In this document: piece by piece, positions 12,532 to 24,351 of the stretch
Position numbering within the stretch: the stretch's first letter is position 1
Layout of the letters: the number at the start of each line of letters is the position of its first letter
NCBI GenBank assembly: GCA_950295325.1
Contig: OX485809.1
Location: 31,076,144 to 31,140,143, forward strand
Source: Polytrichum commune
Lineage: Eukaryota > Streptophyta > Polytrichopsida > Polytrichales > Polytrichaceae
Reading direction: 5' to 3'
Length of the DNA stretch: 64,000 bases
The notes under the pieces: generated by a model
Databases searched by the model: none
What the model saw: only the letters and a program-made list of their open reading frames with translations
What the model was told of the DNA's origin: nothing
Translations under genes and position numbers: made by a program

Positions 12532-13180
12532 ACGAGTACCGTAGCACCATAGCTGGTTCGTGCAAAAATAATTCTCAAATAAAAAACCAATTTTTTTTTG
12601 GAAATTATGAACCCAATCAAGTGAATAAGTGAAATTTTATATTAGGAGAAAAACTAATTGATGGGAATTTTGGACTCTTCTAAGCTCCAACCATGTCAAC
12701 GCGCCATAAGAGACATCATGCTAACATGTTAATGGCTTAGCGCCTTGCTCACTCAAAGCGGCAAACTCTCTTTCTATAACCATCTCCCTCTCCTCCTTGC
12801 TAATAGGGATGAAAGCAATATCAACCTGTCGTTGTTTTGGTGCTATTTCTAACACTCTTCTCACACATGTCAAATTGCAAATACATACAAAACACATAAC
12901 ACATACACTGTGCAAAGACAAACAAGAGCCACACTAAGTAAGATTAAGGTGGATACTTAGGTTTAAGGCCAAGAAGCCACCACGAATGAATGAAAAAAAC
13001 AACAACCTATTTCCAGTACTACTGGACCTTACCAAAAGAATGAATTGAAAAAAAATTGAATCATATGATTGACAAAATTTCATAAACCATATTTTAAGTT
13101 GACGAACCTCATTTTTCAAAAAATAAATAAATATTCGTTTCGTGGTGCACAAACCAGCTATGGTGCTACGGTAGCACTCG
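12532..13180. mobile_element. Non-autonomous TIR element of about 650 bp
   Basis: The left end CGAGTACCGTAGCACCATAG, continuing CTGGTTCGTGCA, is matched in inverse at 13145-13180 with a 3-bp indel and a few changes. The interior holds two short minus-strand ORFs (12721-12921, 12934-13152) that match no transposase I know. No target duplication is evident. It sits next to the gypsy remnant. Confidence 0.7.
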
Positions 13181-15060
13181 CAACAAATTTACATGAGATC
13201 CCTGGTAAGGTTTCTTCATACACATCCTTTTAAGACTTTATAGTGTTTGTGTGATGCAAAACATTAGGGAATTTAGTGATTGAATTAATATGTCAAGACT
13301 CATATGTGGACATGTTTGCAAATCCAAATTATGCCCATAGCCACTTTTCTCATATTTTTCTCACATTCTCTTCCACATTAAATACACCCCCCAAAAAAAA
13401 AATACAATAAAATAAAGAATGTTGATTGTTAAATCTAGAATGGTTTAAAAAAAAATTGAGAGCGTAATATAGTCTTCTAAACACTTATTGTTATGGTATA
13501 TGTTCTTTTATTTACACCTAACCACACACTACTCAATTATAGGTGTCCATTTCAAATCGGACAATCAAATTGGCTCTGTTTTACCTCATAACACTGTTAA
13601 AATGGATATAGTCAACCCCAAATTATAACATGTTTGCAAAACCAACACCCACAAACTACCAATCCTTGTCAACTCCAAGGATGATGGTCCATTGATATGC
13701 TTGTGATCTAGTGGCCACAAGGTCCCAATTCAAAACTTTCTTGTGATTTGGTGAAGGTATGGTGTATCCTATTCCTTGGGCTTGACTTGGATGTCAAGTT
13801 GCAACTCCAAAGTATAAGGGCATGTGTTAGACTATGGTGAAGAAGCACCTATCAAGAATTGTAGGGGAACGGAGCAATATGACTACATCTGAAATGGGTT
13901 CTTCACCGGCCTAGGTTCACACTATGGCCCAGACAAGCATGGATGAAAAATTGACATGGCTGCCAACATGGCAACACTTTTCGCTAGGGGAGTTCTCCGG
14001 AGGTCAAGTTTTTTGGGCAACCTCATACTCTTGTACAAAAAACTCGACCTCTAAAGAACTCCGACTTGAGGCATTTAAAAATAACAAATTTTCTATCTTG
14101 TCCACCATATAACCTTCTCTTGCGTGGAAATTCTTGATTGATTGGTGCACTTCTTCACTATAATTTAGTCTAAACTGGTCCTTAGGGCCACATCTACATG
14201 AGACTGAGGGCCCGGGACCATTGCACTTCAAGCATTCTCGTTGGTGGAAAAGGTGGAGCTGGTCCAAGTTCGCTTCTCACTTGAGGGACCAACGGAGTAA
14301 GTGAATGCAAGATGAATGTAAAGTCTACATGGATTCCTACGGCATCAAATGGATCATGGTTCATGGTAACTTGGGACTATTTCAAAACCACCTCTTGGAG
14401 GTAGGTCTAACAACTGTTGATTCATTATATTTTATCTTATGTGAAGACCCTACATGAATAGGAATTCATTGAAATAGCATTTGGTTAAGGGTCCGGTCGC
14501 ATATGACTTCATACTACACTTGAGGGCCTATGACCACACTACATGATTTTGGATGGCCTTTGGACAATCTTTTTGGGCTCTCACAATTTCATGGTCTTGG
14601 TTCTTGGCACATGTGTGAAGTGGCCCTTAGTTGTATGTGAAGGTGTTCGGACTCACACAACAAATGCCAAGTCACTCACATCACAATACAATGCTCGTAC
14701 AAGGCCATCATGAATCGACCCCGAATCACTAAACATGTGATGATACCCCTCACATATAATGAACCACTGAGAAATCTTATGACTGGACGGCCACCTCACG
14801 ATGAAAAATGATCATATACCTCTACAACACCACAACCACACTAACCCCACCACTACAAAGATCATCTAGTCACTCAGTTCTCATGATCACTTTGGTTACC
14901 CTGGTTATTATAGTGCCCATCCAGAGAGGGGTTAGTAGTCTTGCATCACTGATATCATGTCCAGTGGACATAATACCAAGGGTGGGTTGAACATGCATTT
15001 CAATCATGTTGATCCCACTAAGGTCAACGTTTCTTCTCGGAAGGTGTTCGGTATTAACAA
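13181..15060. other. Intergenic, repeat-derived; includes a decayed GGCC-terminus MITE at about 13908-14181
   Basis: No gene is seen. The sequence from about 13908 (GGCCTAGGTTCACAC) shares a block (TGCCAACATGGCAACACTTT) with the Tourist-like MITE at 49764-50060, and near 14171-14181 there is a matching inverse end (AAACTGGTCC followed by TTA). It looks like a diverged relative of that family. Within it, 13988-14066 forms a short hairpin. Confidence 0.5.
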
Positions 15061-16167
15061 AGGAATATTAAAAGGAAAAACTCTGGCACTCCAACTGTTC
15101 GTCAAGGAATAAGATTTCATCCAACCTACCGCCAAGTCCAAGCCTTGCAGTCAACCCCGTTCCCCAAGCTCTCATCATTAGGGGCCCACACGTTCCCATA
15201 CGTTCCCAGGGGCACCGGCAGACAGACGCGTCCCTTCGTCGGGACAGTCGTGCGCCTTTGCCCCGCGGATAGAGCGTCCCCATCTATCGGTCGGAGAATT
15301 GTAACGTTCTCTGATCCCCGGTCGGCGACTTTACCCAGCGGTAGGAGGAGGCCTCCCCTGTTCCTCCCCCTTCCCTTGGTGCGCACGCAGCCAGATGCAG
15401 CGATAGCGTCCGGGAGGGCTGTGATTCTGCCGATTTAGGGCGCGAGATGTCGCTTAAATTTCAATACGGGGGAGCTCTGCGATCATTTGGAGGTGAGTGA
15501 GCATTTTCGCCGCTGTCAATGGTTTAAAACCGAGCGGTGGGTGCTTTGTACAACGTGCTCATTTTGAGGTGCCTTGTTGGTTTTGCCACCCTAGGGTTTG
15601 AGTGTGTGGGACTGGGATTTGGAGGAGCGGGATGGAGATATGAATGTGGCTCGGCATTTCATATGTATGGCTGCATCCGGGTGTATGTGTTGTAAGGTTG
15701 GGAGAAGGTTGATGGTCCTGAACATGAGCTCTTCACATGCATGTGTCGGGAAATTGGATGATTTTTAATTCCTTTATATGATGCATAGAGGAATGAATTG
15801 TGGTTTGGTAGGAAATTTTGGAGATTTTTGATGTGCTTTGAAGCTCGGTAGTCCTTAAAGGGGTTTTAATGCATAGTAGCATTGGCATTCTGCGTATTGA
15901 TGTATCTTCAGGGTTTATTGATTTCCGTCACCATCTGTGAACATGGCATGCGTGTGTGAGAAGGAGCTCTTTCTTTTCTTTCTCTGGTGTTTTGGTGAAG
16001 TATCTAATGACCAGAGTGCTCATCTTTTCAGGTCAGCATGGGAATTAGGATCCAGGTACTATGTTATAAGTGAATGTGGCGGGCATGAGAGGAAGTCGGT
16101 GGCTTGACGCCGCATTTGTTGTGGGAAATTCAATTTCATTGCTATCAAAATAGACATTTATTTCATC
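15060..16167 (+). promoter_or_regulatory. Promoter and 5' leader of the bZIP gene, with a 5' UTR intron
   Basis: A GC-rich tract (about 15120-15480) marks the likely promoter and first exon. GAG/GTGAGT at 15490-15498 is a strong donor and CTTTTCAG at 16024-16031 a good acceptor, giving a 539-bp intron inside the 5' UTR. The start codon at 16168 follows 136 bases later. The ORFs on both strands at 15068-15438 are products of GC-rich sequence and are not called. No canonical ER-stress element was identified by eye. Confidence 0.6.
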
Positions 16168-19100
16168 ATGGAATCAGCTGTGGAAGTTCGATCATTAAAC
16201 GGCGATGGCGATGTCGGTACAGAAAATGTAGAGCCTGCATTGCCATCACTGTTTTCTAGTGGGATAATTGAGAATCCGGAAGACATCAGTGAGGATTGGG
16301 TTTCCCTCTTCTTAGACCCATCCATACTTGACGAACGATCTTCAAGTCTGCCCTCGGACTTTGAGCCTTACCCTGACCTGAAGCATACCTTGGAGGAGCC
16401 TCACTTTCAGTGCTCGTCTGAAGATCTACTCATAGATTCTCTGAAACTGAATTCCCCAGACGATTACCTACTGCATTCGGATTGCATTGATGGCAGCTCT
16501 GCAAACCTGGTGGGGTCTTCTATTGCAGAATGTAGTACTCTAGGAGATCATTCTGACCATTCCGTGGAGCACAAGCCATCCGAAGAAAATCCCATATCCG
16601 ATGGTTCGGTGATCTCAAATGCTGCTGACGATTCTACTTCTATTTTATCTTTGCCCACCACAGCAGATCCTTCCTTCCAAGTGACCCCCGCATCATATTA
16701 TGCATATGGGGCCTCTGCACCTGCTATTGTATACCGTTCAACATCACCACCTACAAGCAGCTTATACCAACTGAGTGGGGACTCATACTCAGGATCGGGG
16801 ACAGACATATGGAGAACTAAAGAGGCTAAGTCTGAGGTTCTTGCTGTTCATAAAGGGGAATCCTCTGGGGAGGTCTCTTCTGGCTCTGAAAGAATGCTGG
16901 CACCTACAAATGCTGTTATGGATTTGGAAATGGAGTTGACTGAGAGTCCTCCCTCTCACAGCTCTGAACTGCACAGTTCGTCCCATCTAGTTCACTTTGG
17001 AGAAGGAGAAGGAGAAGTGGGAGCTTCAGAAAACAGCTCTGAAGCTGTTTCTAGCAGTGGCTCGCCCACTCGCAGTGGAAATCTTGGAAGTGCTTTGCAG
17101 TCAGAATCATTTGGTGTCCGTAGCCTTCAAAGTATTGGGAACGCCATTAAAATCAGTATACTTGGTAGATCTGGTAACATGAATAATAAGGCTGTAGACA
17201 CAAAAGGACCGGAGAAGCTTCACATGAAGGATAATGGTGGAGCAGAGTCCCTGAACGTACAGATTCGGGAAAACTCTGAAGACCAGCATAGTGATCACTG
17301 CGATGGGGATAAGAAAGGTGAAATGGGTGATGAAGATGATGAAAAGCGGCGTGCGAGGTTGTCACGAAATCGGGAAAGTGCACAACAATCTAGGCAAAGG
17401 AAAAAGGTTTATGTGGATGAGTTAGAGAGTAGGCTTCGAACTATGGCAGCAACAGTAGCAGAGCTCAATGCCACCATTAATCATCTTACTGCAGAGAATG
17501 TGAACCTGCGAAGACAATTAGGCTATTATTACCAACCTCCAGGCAAGTCTTCATTTCTCTCTATGCAAGTGTCTGCTTTAAGAATATATCTGTTATATAT
17601 TGCTATAAGGGAACAGTAATTGCTGTTCTGTTGGGATACAATTTAATTTTTAAATTTTGTATTTCAAGTTTCTCCGAACATGTTGCTAGGGATAAGTTCA
17701 AGAAATTGCAGCGATGGGGCAAATTGCACATCTTAGAATGATTAAAAATTGAGCTGGTACAGTATGTCCTGAGAATATATGAAGTCTGGATATACAGTGA
17801 TGTTCAGCGGAGTATGAAACAACAATCTCTATACAGGTGGATATGATCTGATTTGAAACTCCACGTTTTCTACATAGGTCTTTGTCCAAGGATGGGTATG
17901 CCTGTAATTGGACCTCAAGTCCTACCTATGGGACCCTATCCAGGAATGGTAGGAGGGAGGCCAATGTACCCAAGCGGACCAGTGCCACCTGTTCCTATTC
18001 CACGACTGAAAACACAAACTCCTGCACGAAGCTCAAAGAGATCAAAACCTGCAGCTAACAAGGAGGATGGAGGGGACAAAAAGAGGGCTAAGAAAAAGGT
18101 GGCAGGCGCTGCTTCTGTTGCAGTTATGAGCCTTCTCTGTGTAGCCATGATTTTTGGTCCCTTTGATTGGGGTAACAATAGTCTAAACAGAGGAGTTGAT
18201 AGTGGTGCGTCATATAGTTACATTGGGAATGTTAGAGTTGGGGGCCGTGTGCTTACAAGCTGGGGTGAAGGTGAGAATATAACTACACCTTATGGCAGTG
18301 AGACATTGGGGCCACCAGGATGGGTACCTCTGAAAGAAGGAGAGTATGGTCCTGAAATTCATGGTGTTTCAAGTGTACACACACGGTTAGCAGCAGAGAA
18401 ACACAATGACAGGGTCCTTTTGGAGGTTGGTGATAGGTCCTCTGGAATAGAAATGGCAACTGGAAACAGGACACTGGCAAGTCCCCCATTGGGAGGTAGC
18501 CATTCTCAATCAGATTGTTTTGGTCCTGCCCGAGTTCCAATTCTCATGGGGTCTGAAATGTTTAACGCCAATACGAGCCAGCCATTTCCTGCATCTGTGT
18601 TTGTTCCTCAGGAGAATGGTCTTGTGAAGGTGGATGGAAACCTGATTATCCAAGCGGTCATGGCGGGCGATAAAGCCGCAAAGCAATCTGTGGAGAAGAA
18701 ACTGAAGAACCCATTGAAGAAGGCAAAGATAGTGAAGAATTCTCTTCTTGCACCTCTTCAGCGTCAATTGATTAAAGCTGCATCTTCAAAGGCACTGGAC
18801 AATGTTGCCCCTGGGGAGACCAAGTCTTTACAAGGGATTCCCATGCAGGCGTTTGTGAATGACAGGGCTCTAGCAGAAAATAAGAAATCTGTTGTGAGCA
18901 CCAGCCATCCAGTCACACCTGTTCTTCACACTGGATCTTTGCAACAATGGGTTTTGGGTGGTCTTCATGGTACGTATTCTGATAACTCCTTTCTGATATC
19001 TTAAAAAAGAATTTGGCTGTCAAAAAGAATTTCATAGCCTTGTGCAGTGGTCATTGAAAGCTTTTGGAGAACTCAGTGAGCAGGATACTTACTTTGAAAT

Positions 19101-20971
19101 TTACCACCAATCTAATATGACATCCAAGGATGTTGCTTGTTACCTCATTACATGTTGCTCTGGGTTTTCTCAAACCCCCAGTCTACAGTCAGTTTCTGAG
19201 GAGACATGTTGCTGTTGATTAAAACAAAATGTTCTTGTTTTTTAATCATATGCATCCATTAAGATTCTCATGTTTTGGGGATTGCGTAGCTCTGAAGAAA
19301 GATAACATTGCAAGTGAAACGAAGATGGAAACTTCACAGCTACGTATTCCAAGAGCTGTAGATAATCATAAGGCTATAGCTGCCATTCAAGGGGTCTCTT
19401 ACAGCCTTAGCCCTTATGCTGCGTTTTCCAGGGGACCATTACATTCATGGATTTTTGCAGGCCTTTCCACAGGTGCTGCATCTAATACATGTTTGATTCT
19501 TAAAATCTGGATAAAATGCATCTAAATACAGTATGAAACCTTAGGGGCATAACTACTAGCAACAAACTAACCTTATCAATATTATTATGGCTAGAGGTTT
19601 GAGAAATTCATTCACCTAATATGTATCAGTTCAGACAGTTCTCCTTAGAACTTAATAAGGTTAATATTTCACTTTTGAGTTCTGGACAAGAATTATGGAA
19701 TCATGTTGTTGATTATTAATTAAGTATACCTGATTGACAACTGAAGCACCTCTTCCACCCAATGGAAGTGAAAAGGGCAAAGAGATGATGCCTCTGTTGA
19801 CCAAGTATGGTGGGAGGTTCCTAAGTGCGTTTCCATCTTGGGATGGGCTGCCACCTGTGAACCTGGCCCCGCAGTCTGAAAAGAAGGCTGGTGATAGGGG
19901 GGTGTGCAGTCTGCCGGCACTTAGTAACATGTTCTGGGTACCAACTGCAAGCACTGGACTTGGAGAAGCTGATTCCCAGCAGTGCTTCCCTGCTAACAGT
20001 AGATCTGATAACCTGGCACTGTTGTTAATTGCTATATGGTTACCGATCGTGTATATTTTATTATTATAGACTGTGTCTACTGGTCAGCCCTTTGTGAAAC
20101 TTGGTCAAGATTCTTCTGCTTTTCTAGTCTCAGGCTGACAATTTTACTGGGCCTTGAATATAGTTCACTGCCTGATTCCCAAGTTTTTCATGTAATTCAT
20201 GGTTGCTATGGTTTCATCAGTATTTTTTGTTATTGGCTAATGGCTTTTGGCTTCTTGATCAGCCAATTCCATTCGAGAAAAATTGTAAGAATAATATCTT
20301 TGAGGATTCAGTAAAAACGTTTTGGAAGGGCCTTGAATGTATCACACCAACCATATTTGATTTTTCATGGAAAATTATTATCAGGCAGAAAAAACTTATC
20401 AAAATTGAAGTCTTATTTCTTGGGTACTTTTTCACACGAGGTTCTGACTCGTCATGTGTGCCTTACAGAACCCTTACTTAGCACGGGAGTGTGCACCGAG
20501 CTGTTCCAGTTTGACACATCACCAGCTCCTACGTCAGCAGAGGAAGGTGTAAATTCTGAGGCGAAAGATATAGCTGCGTCAGTGGCTTCCAAGGTCGCCC
20601 AGGGGAGTAATCATAATCTGACGTCTAAAGTTTCCCTTCCGGTAGCGCCTCGTAGTCGTCGAGACCCTTTTGCAGTTCCACTGCCTCCTGTGAGGCCAAA
20701 GTCTTCATCATCTGTGGGTGAGAAGGGAAATAATGGGACAGATCCAGGTGTTGAGGACATAGTGAAAGATCATATGAAAGGCAGGCACTCGCAGGATGCG
20801 CCATCAACTATGGTGGTCTCGGTGTTGGCAGGGCCTGAAGAATATGGGAAGAAGGGGGGGAGGAAGGGAATGTCACGAGTTTTTGTAGTAGTTCTTGTAA
20901 ATAGTCAGAAATATGTGACCTACTCCTGCATACTCCCACATGGAGATCGACCCCATGTTGTTGCTGATTGA
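16168..20971 (+). CDS. Membrane-tethered bZIP transcription factor, bZIP17/28 type
   Basis: ER-anchored factor of the unfolded-protein response; in Arabidopsis bZIP17/28 moves to the Golgi, is cut by S1P/S2P, and the N-terminal half enters the nucleus. Exons: 16168-17542, 17878-18969, 20469-20971, giving 989 residues (675-721 in Arabidopsis). An acidic, serine-rich N-terminus is followed by the basic region RRARLSRNRESAQQSRQRKK near residue 390, a leucine zipper to about 460, the linker PPVPIPRLKTQTPARSSKRS, a membrane segment AGAASVAVMSLLCVAMIFG near 533-555, and a lumenal tail with GSLQQWVLGGLHEPLLSTG, VCTELFQFDTS, PSTMVVSVLAGPEE and MSRVFVVVLVNSQKYVTYSC. The lumenal site corresponding to RRIL reads RSRRDPFAVPLP, without the usual leucine. 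The first coding intron is GC-AG. A possible extra exon lies at 19290-19472. Confidence 0.9.
17543..17877 (+). other. GC-AG intron in the bZIP gene
   Basis: The exon ends CCTCCAG and the intron begins GCAAGT, the standard consensus for a GC donor. It ends CTACATAG before GTCTTTGTCC. Only this donor keeps the frame: one base of a glycine codon on the left joins two on the right, and the protein continues from QPPG into LCPRMGMPVIGPQ. Reading through gives a stop at 17617-17619 after a short unrelated tail. Confidence 0.8.
19290..19472 (+). other. Candidate alternative exon of the bZIP gene, a diverged duplicate of the end of the preceding exon
   Basis: This 183-bp open segment has AG before it (TTGCGTAG) and GT after it (CCACAG/GTGCTG), and the same phase as the flanking exons, so including it adds 61 residues without changing frame. 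Its translation ends IPRAVDNHKAIAAIQGVSYS, then RGPLHSWIFAGLS. The canonical exon ends IPMQAFVNDRALAENKKS, then TGSLQQWVLGGLH. The order and spacing of IP, V-S-x-S, P, G-x-L, W and GL agree, so this looks like a duplicated exon end. Whether it is used is not shown; family alignment favours skipping it. Confidence 0.5.
19747..20036 (+). other. Open, protein-like stretch inside the last bZIP intron, unassigned
   Basis: About 290 bases are open in the frame that would continue the bZIP reading phase (starts APLPPNGSEKGKEMMPLLTK; later SAFPSWDGLPPVNLAP). An in-frame stop lies just upstream, and GAAG before it could be a weak acceptor, but no donor with the right phase is convincing. The opposite strand is also open. 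It may be a former exon, an alternative exon, or chance. Confidence 0.25.
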
Positions 20972-23400
20972 CAGCCGGCTATTTGAATAGGTATGCTCTC
21001 TAATGGAGAACTGGTTTGTTCAAAGTTTGATCTCAAGTGTAGACAGTGCTAAATTTGTCACTTTAAGCATTTAGTATAGCTAATATTACTAGATTTATAA
21101 TCTTTTAGGTTCTTATTAGAAAGAGGTTCCCAGTACACCAAAGTATACCTTCTTTGAATTCTGTATGCAAAGTTACAATGGTTCATAGGTTTATTGGTAG
21201 ATGACCCAAAACCATCAGAGGAGCCTGATGCGAAGGTGGTGAACATTCGTGATATGTACTTAATTTGCAAGATCTTAAGAGTGGATTTTGGGTGGGGTAT
21301 TGGTTTTAGCATGCTCTACCTTATGTGTTGTTTCCTTCTAGTAGTACACTTTGTTTTAGAATACCTTCTCCGTATTGATCTGTTATAGTTCCGTTCTGCC
21401 CAGTGTTCATTTCACAAATATTGTGTGATGCTAATATGTGATTTTTGGTTCTGTGGGCAGACATCAATTTGAGCTTACAGTTGCAGATATTGAAGTTGGA
21501 GACGAGAGTGCACGATCCTTCCAGATGCATAACTGTCTATATGTACAGTAGGAAACATTGGGCTGTCCCAAATGATGTGTTTGCTGCATCCAGCATCATT
21601 TGTTGAGGACCATAGGCTTGAATATCTTGATTAGGAACTCAAAATTAGGTGTTTCACTCTCCAGCTGATTTATACCTGAGGAGCTGACTAGCTCATTTAA
21701 GATACAAAATTATACTTTGGCTGCAACATGGTCAGGCAGATTAGTCTAGCTCGAACAACTCTAGTCTGACATTCGTCAGTATCTTGTGTGTTGGAATGGC
21801 TGCAAGAATGACCAGTGATTTTGATCCCCCAAGTTTCCTTGTGAAGGACGATGTGATGGTGGTTATAATGTGTATGTCAGCTCTTATGGTGGTGTGCTAT
21901 TGATTTCTTTACTCTGGCTAGGAGTCTGAAATTCTAAGGGAAGGATCCTGTGTCAATTATGAGGTTGTCATCAAATCTTCCTCAAGATCTTTTGTGTGCA
22001 TTTTGGCCTTCTGAGGTGGAGTGTTGTGGACATTTTGGTTACGGATCATCAGACATTGGCAATGTAGAGATATTTGTAAGTGAATCCTTGTGAAAATTCT
22101 TAAGAGGACAGTGCTAGGTTTTGCAATTGATACTTACATCCTCACACAAGCTGTCTACTATCCCCACATTAATTGCTCAAGGTCACCTCTTGCAAAAAAT
22201 GACTCTTATTCCACATGGATGGGGTCACTTCATGACTTAAAATATAGTTTCCTTAGAGGGATTCGAGATGAGGAATCCAATTACCAAAGTCCTGCTTCAA
22301 GATTCTCAAAGAGTTGTCTATAATTTGCAACATCACCTTCAAATCTTCTGGTAGAGAATAAGAACAAAAGACATGTTCTTCTTTGGGCTTTTACGGAGGC
22401 TAGTTTTGGGCTTTCTTGGAACTTAAAGAATAAGACTGTCGGAACGCCAAAATCTTCTGGATAGAAACATAACACATGATCTAATTTTGGCTTTCATGGA
22501 GGCTTACTTTTGGAAAATACAAGAATGTAGTGAGAATTGCCGTTCTTGAACAATGTTTCCATTTGACTCTCTTGGATGAGTCATAGATGTTGTGATTGAC
22601 TACAGTGATTTAACCCATTACGTGTAGGTAAAATGCATGACGACTTCCAGTACATGCTCAACAACGATTTTTCTGAACCATCCAGATGGCAAGTGCAAAT
22701 CTGAATATGACTACATACAATTATTGGATTTAATTGAAGTATTTTGCTTAACATTATTCGGCTGCATGATTTGGTCTCCTTCTATATGTAGCTTCTGATA
22801 TGGGCCTCCATCATCTTACCTTCATAGGAGGAAATTTAGAGAATAGGAAGATATTGACACCAACATGAATAGTATGAATATTATGAATAGTGTCAGTATT
22901 GTCAGTGAGTATTGCAGACCTTGGACAACTACCAAAATAACTATAGTTAATTAGATTTTTTTTCAATACATTTTAGGGAACAACTATAGTTAACTAGAAA
23001 TTTTCAAATTGATTTGAAGAAAAACTATAGTTAACTAGGAAAATTCCAAGTATTATTATATATTGGAAGAAGTTCGCCTCTTGATTTGTTTAAGTAGGTA
23101 TGAGGTATTCAAGATCTTTGGTCTACCGAAATGGATACATGTGTTGCTAAAATTTGCTTCAACAAGCACAACATATCCACTGTTTCAATCCGCGAAATCA
23201 CTTCCTCTAGTGGTTGCGCAATTGTCCATGTGTTATTACATCTTCTTACTAGCCACAAGAATCCTCTAAACTTTGAATAAAATAATTGCGCTTATTGTGG
23301 TTACTTTGGTTTCGGAAGCCAAAAAATTAGAGTTTTTGAGTGAAAGTTTTCCCATGATCCAGTTTGATCCAATAGGAGCCTTGATTAGCGCTACCCATCT
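20972..23400. other. 3' flank of the bZIP gene and intergenic sequence
   Basis: No coding gene is seen. The first 600-1000 bases are probably 3' UTR or downstream introns (for example GGGCAG at 21456-21461). At 22930-23035 the motif AACTATAGTTAACTAG, a near-palindrome, occurs three times with slight changes in AT-rich sequence. Confidence 0.5.
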
Positions 23401-23434
23401 TGTGCCCTTGGCGCTGCGGAGGTGAAGGTAAGAG

Positions 23435-24351
23435 TTGAAGCTATGGCGTTGGGATTTTCTGAAATCGGAGGTTGTGCATGCAATAGCATTAGGTCAGCTT
23501 GTCTCATTGCTAACCACGGTCACAAGGTTTTTCTCCACCTTGTTAGTGCAACAAAGCATTAACGCTCCAACTGCTCAAGCATTCTTCAACTACTTCCTCA
23601 TCATGACTTTCTTCGGAACATGCTTCCTCCGCCGGCAGACTCGAAGCCAAGGTCCATGTATGTGCATTTCGGTATCGGATCTATGGATATGAAAGGCAAC
23701 TACCTTGCGGTGAAAGCTTACGAATACATCTCTCTCACCAGCGTCATGCTCTTAAATTGCTTCAGCATCCCAAACGCGTTGGTGTTCACCTACACATTAT
23801 TGAGAACTCGGTACTCTCTCCATCACATGGTAGGTACCTCGGTTTGCGTGTCTGGGATAATTCTAATTGTTTTCTTAGATGTGCACCCCCAAGATGGACA
23901 AGGAGGAGGGCAACATATGGGGCTTGGAGATTTTCTTGCGGTGTGCGCAGCCATCTTGTACACATGCTCAAGCATCGGCCATGAATTCTACCTCCGAAAA
24001 GTGGATTTCAGTGAACTTCTAGCCCATGTTGGACTCTTCAGCACCCTGATCAGCTTCCTTCAGTTACGGTTTCTTGAGTGGCACCAAGTTGCAAATATCC
24101 AGTGGACATCGATCTTCATTCTCCCATTCAATTTATCCATCACCACCTTCGTCCCCCACGCCCCCCAAACCGGTGGCTCTGCTATGCTGAACCTTTCCAT
24201 CCTCACCTCTGACATGTGGGCAGTTGCTCTTCGTGCTTGCGTCTTCCACCAACCTGTTGATAACCTTTACTTCCTCTCCTTCACCATGGTGGTCATCAGC
24301 TTGGTGTACGTTGTACTCTCTATGGCGGCACACCAACTATCTCCCCCCTAG
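23435..24351 (+). pseudogene. Solute carrier family 35 member F (DUF914) pseudogene, intronless and frameshifted
   Basis: The family are ten-helix transporters of the drug/metabolite superfamily. Frame one (23435 to about 23660) reads LVSLLTTVTRFFSTLLVQQS then INAPTAQAFFNYFLIMTFFG. The reading then moves to another frame at about 23640-23670 and continues MDMKGNYLAVKAYEYISLTS, VMLLNCFSIPNALVFTYTLL, then GLGDFLAVCAAILYTCSSIG and AMLNLSILTSDMWAVALRAC. These match successive conserved blocks of the family (NAPTSQ, NYLVVKAYQYTSLTSVMLL, GDFL, ATMLNLSLLTSDMWAV). There is a net one-base frame change, a short loss in the helix before AMLNLS, and a premature end at 24349-24351. The absence of introns in a normally intron-rich gene suggests a processed copy. 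It is unlikely to be functional. Confidence 0.85.

Noticed and set aside
12721..13152. Two minus-strand ORFs inside the TIR element
   Set aside because: Short and without any transposase signature; kept only as interior of the element.
15068..15438. Several ORFs on both strands before the bZIP gene
   Set aside because: GC-rich sequence lacking stops by chance; the segment is better explained as promoter and first exon.
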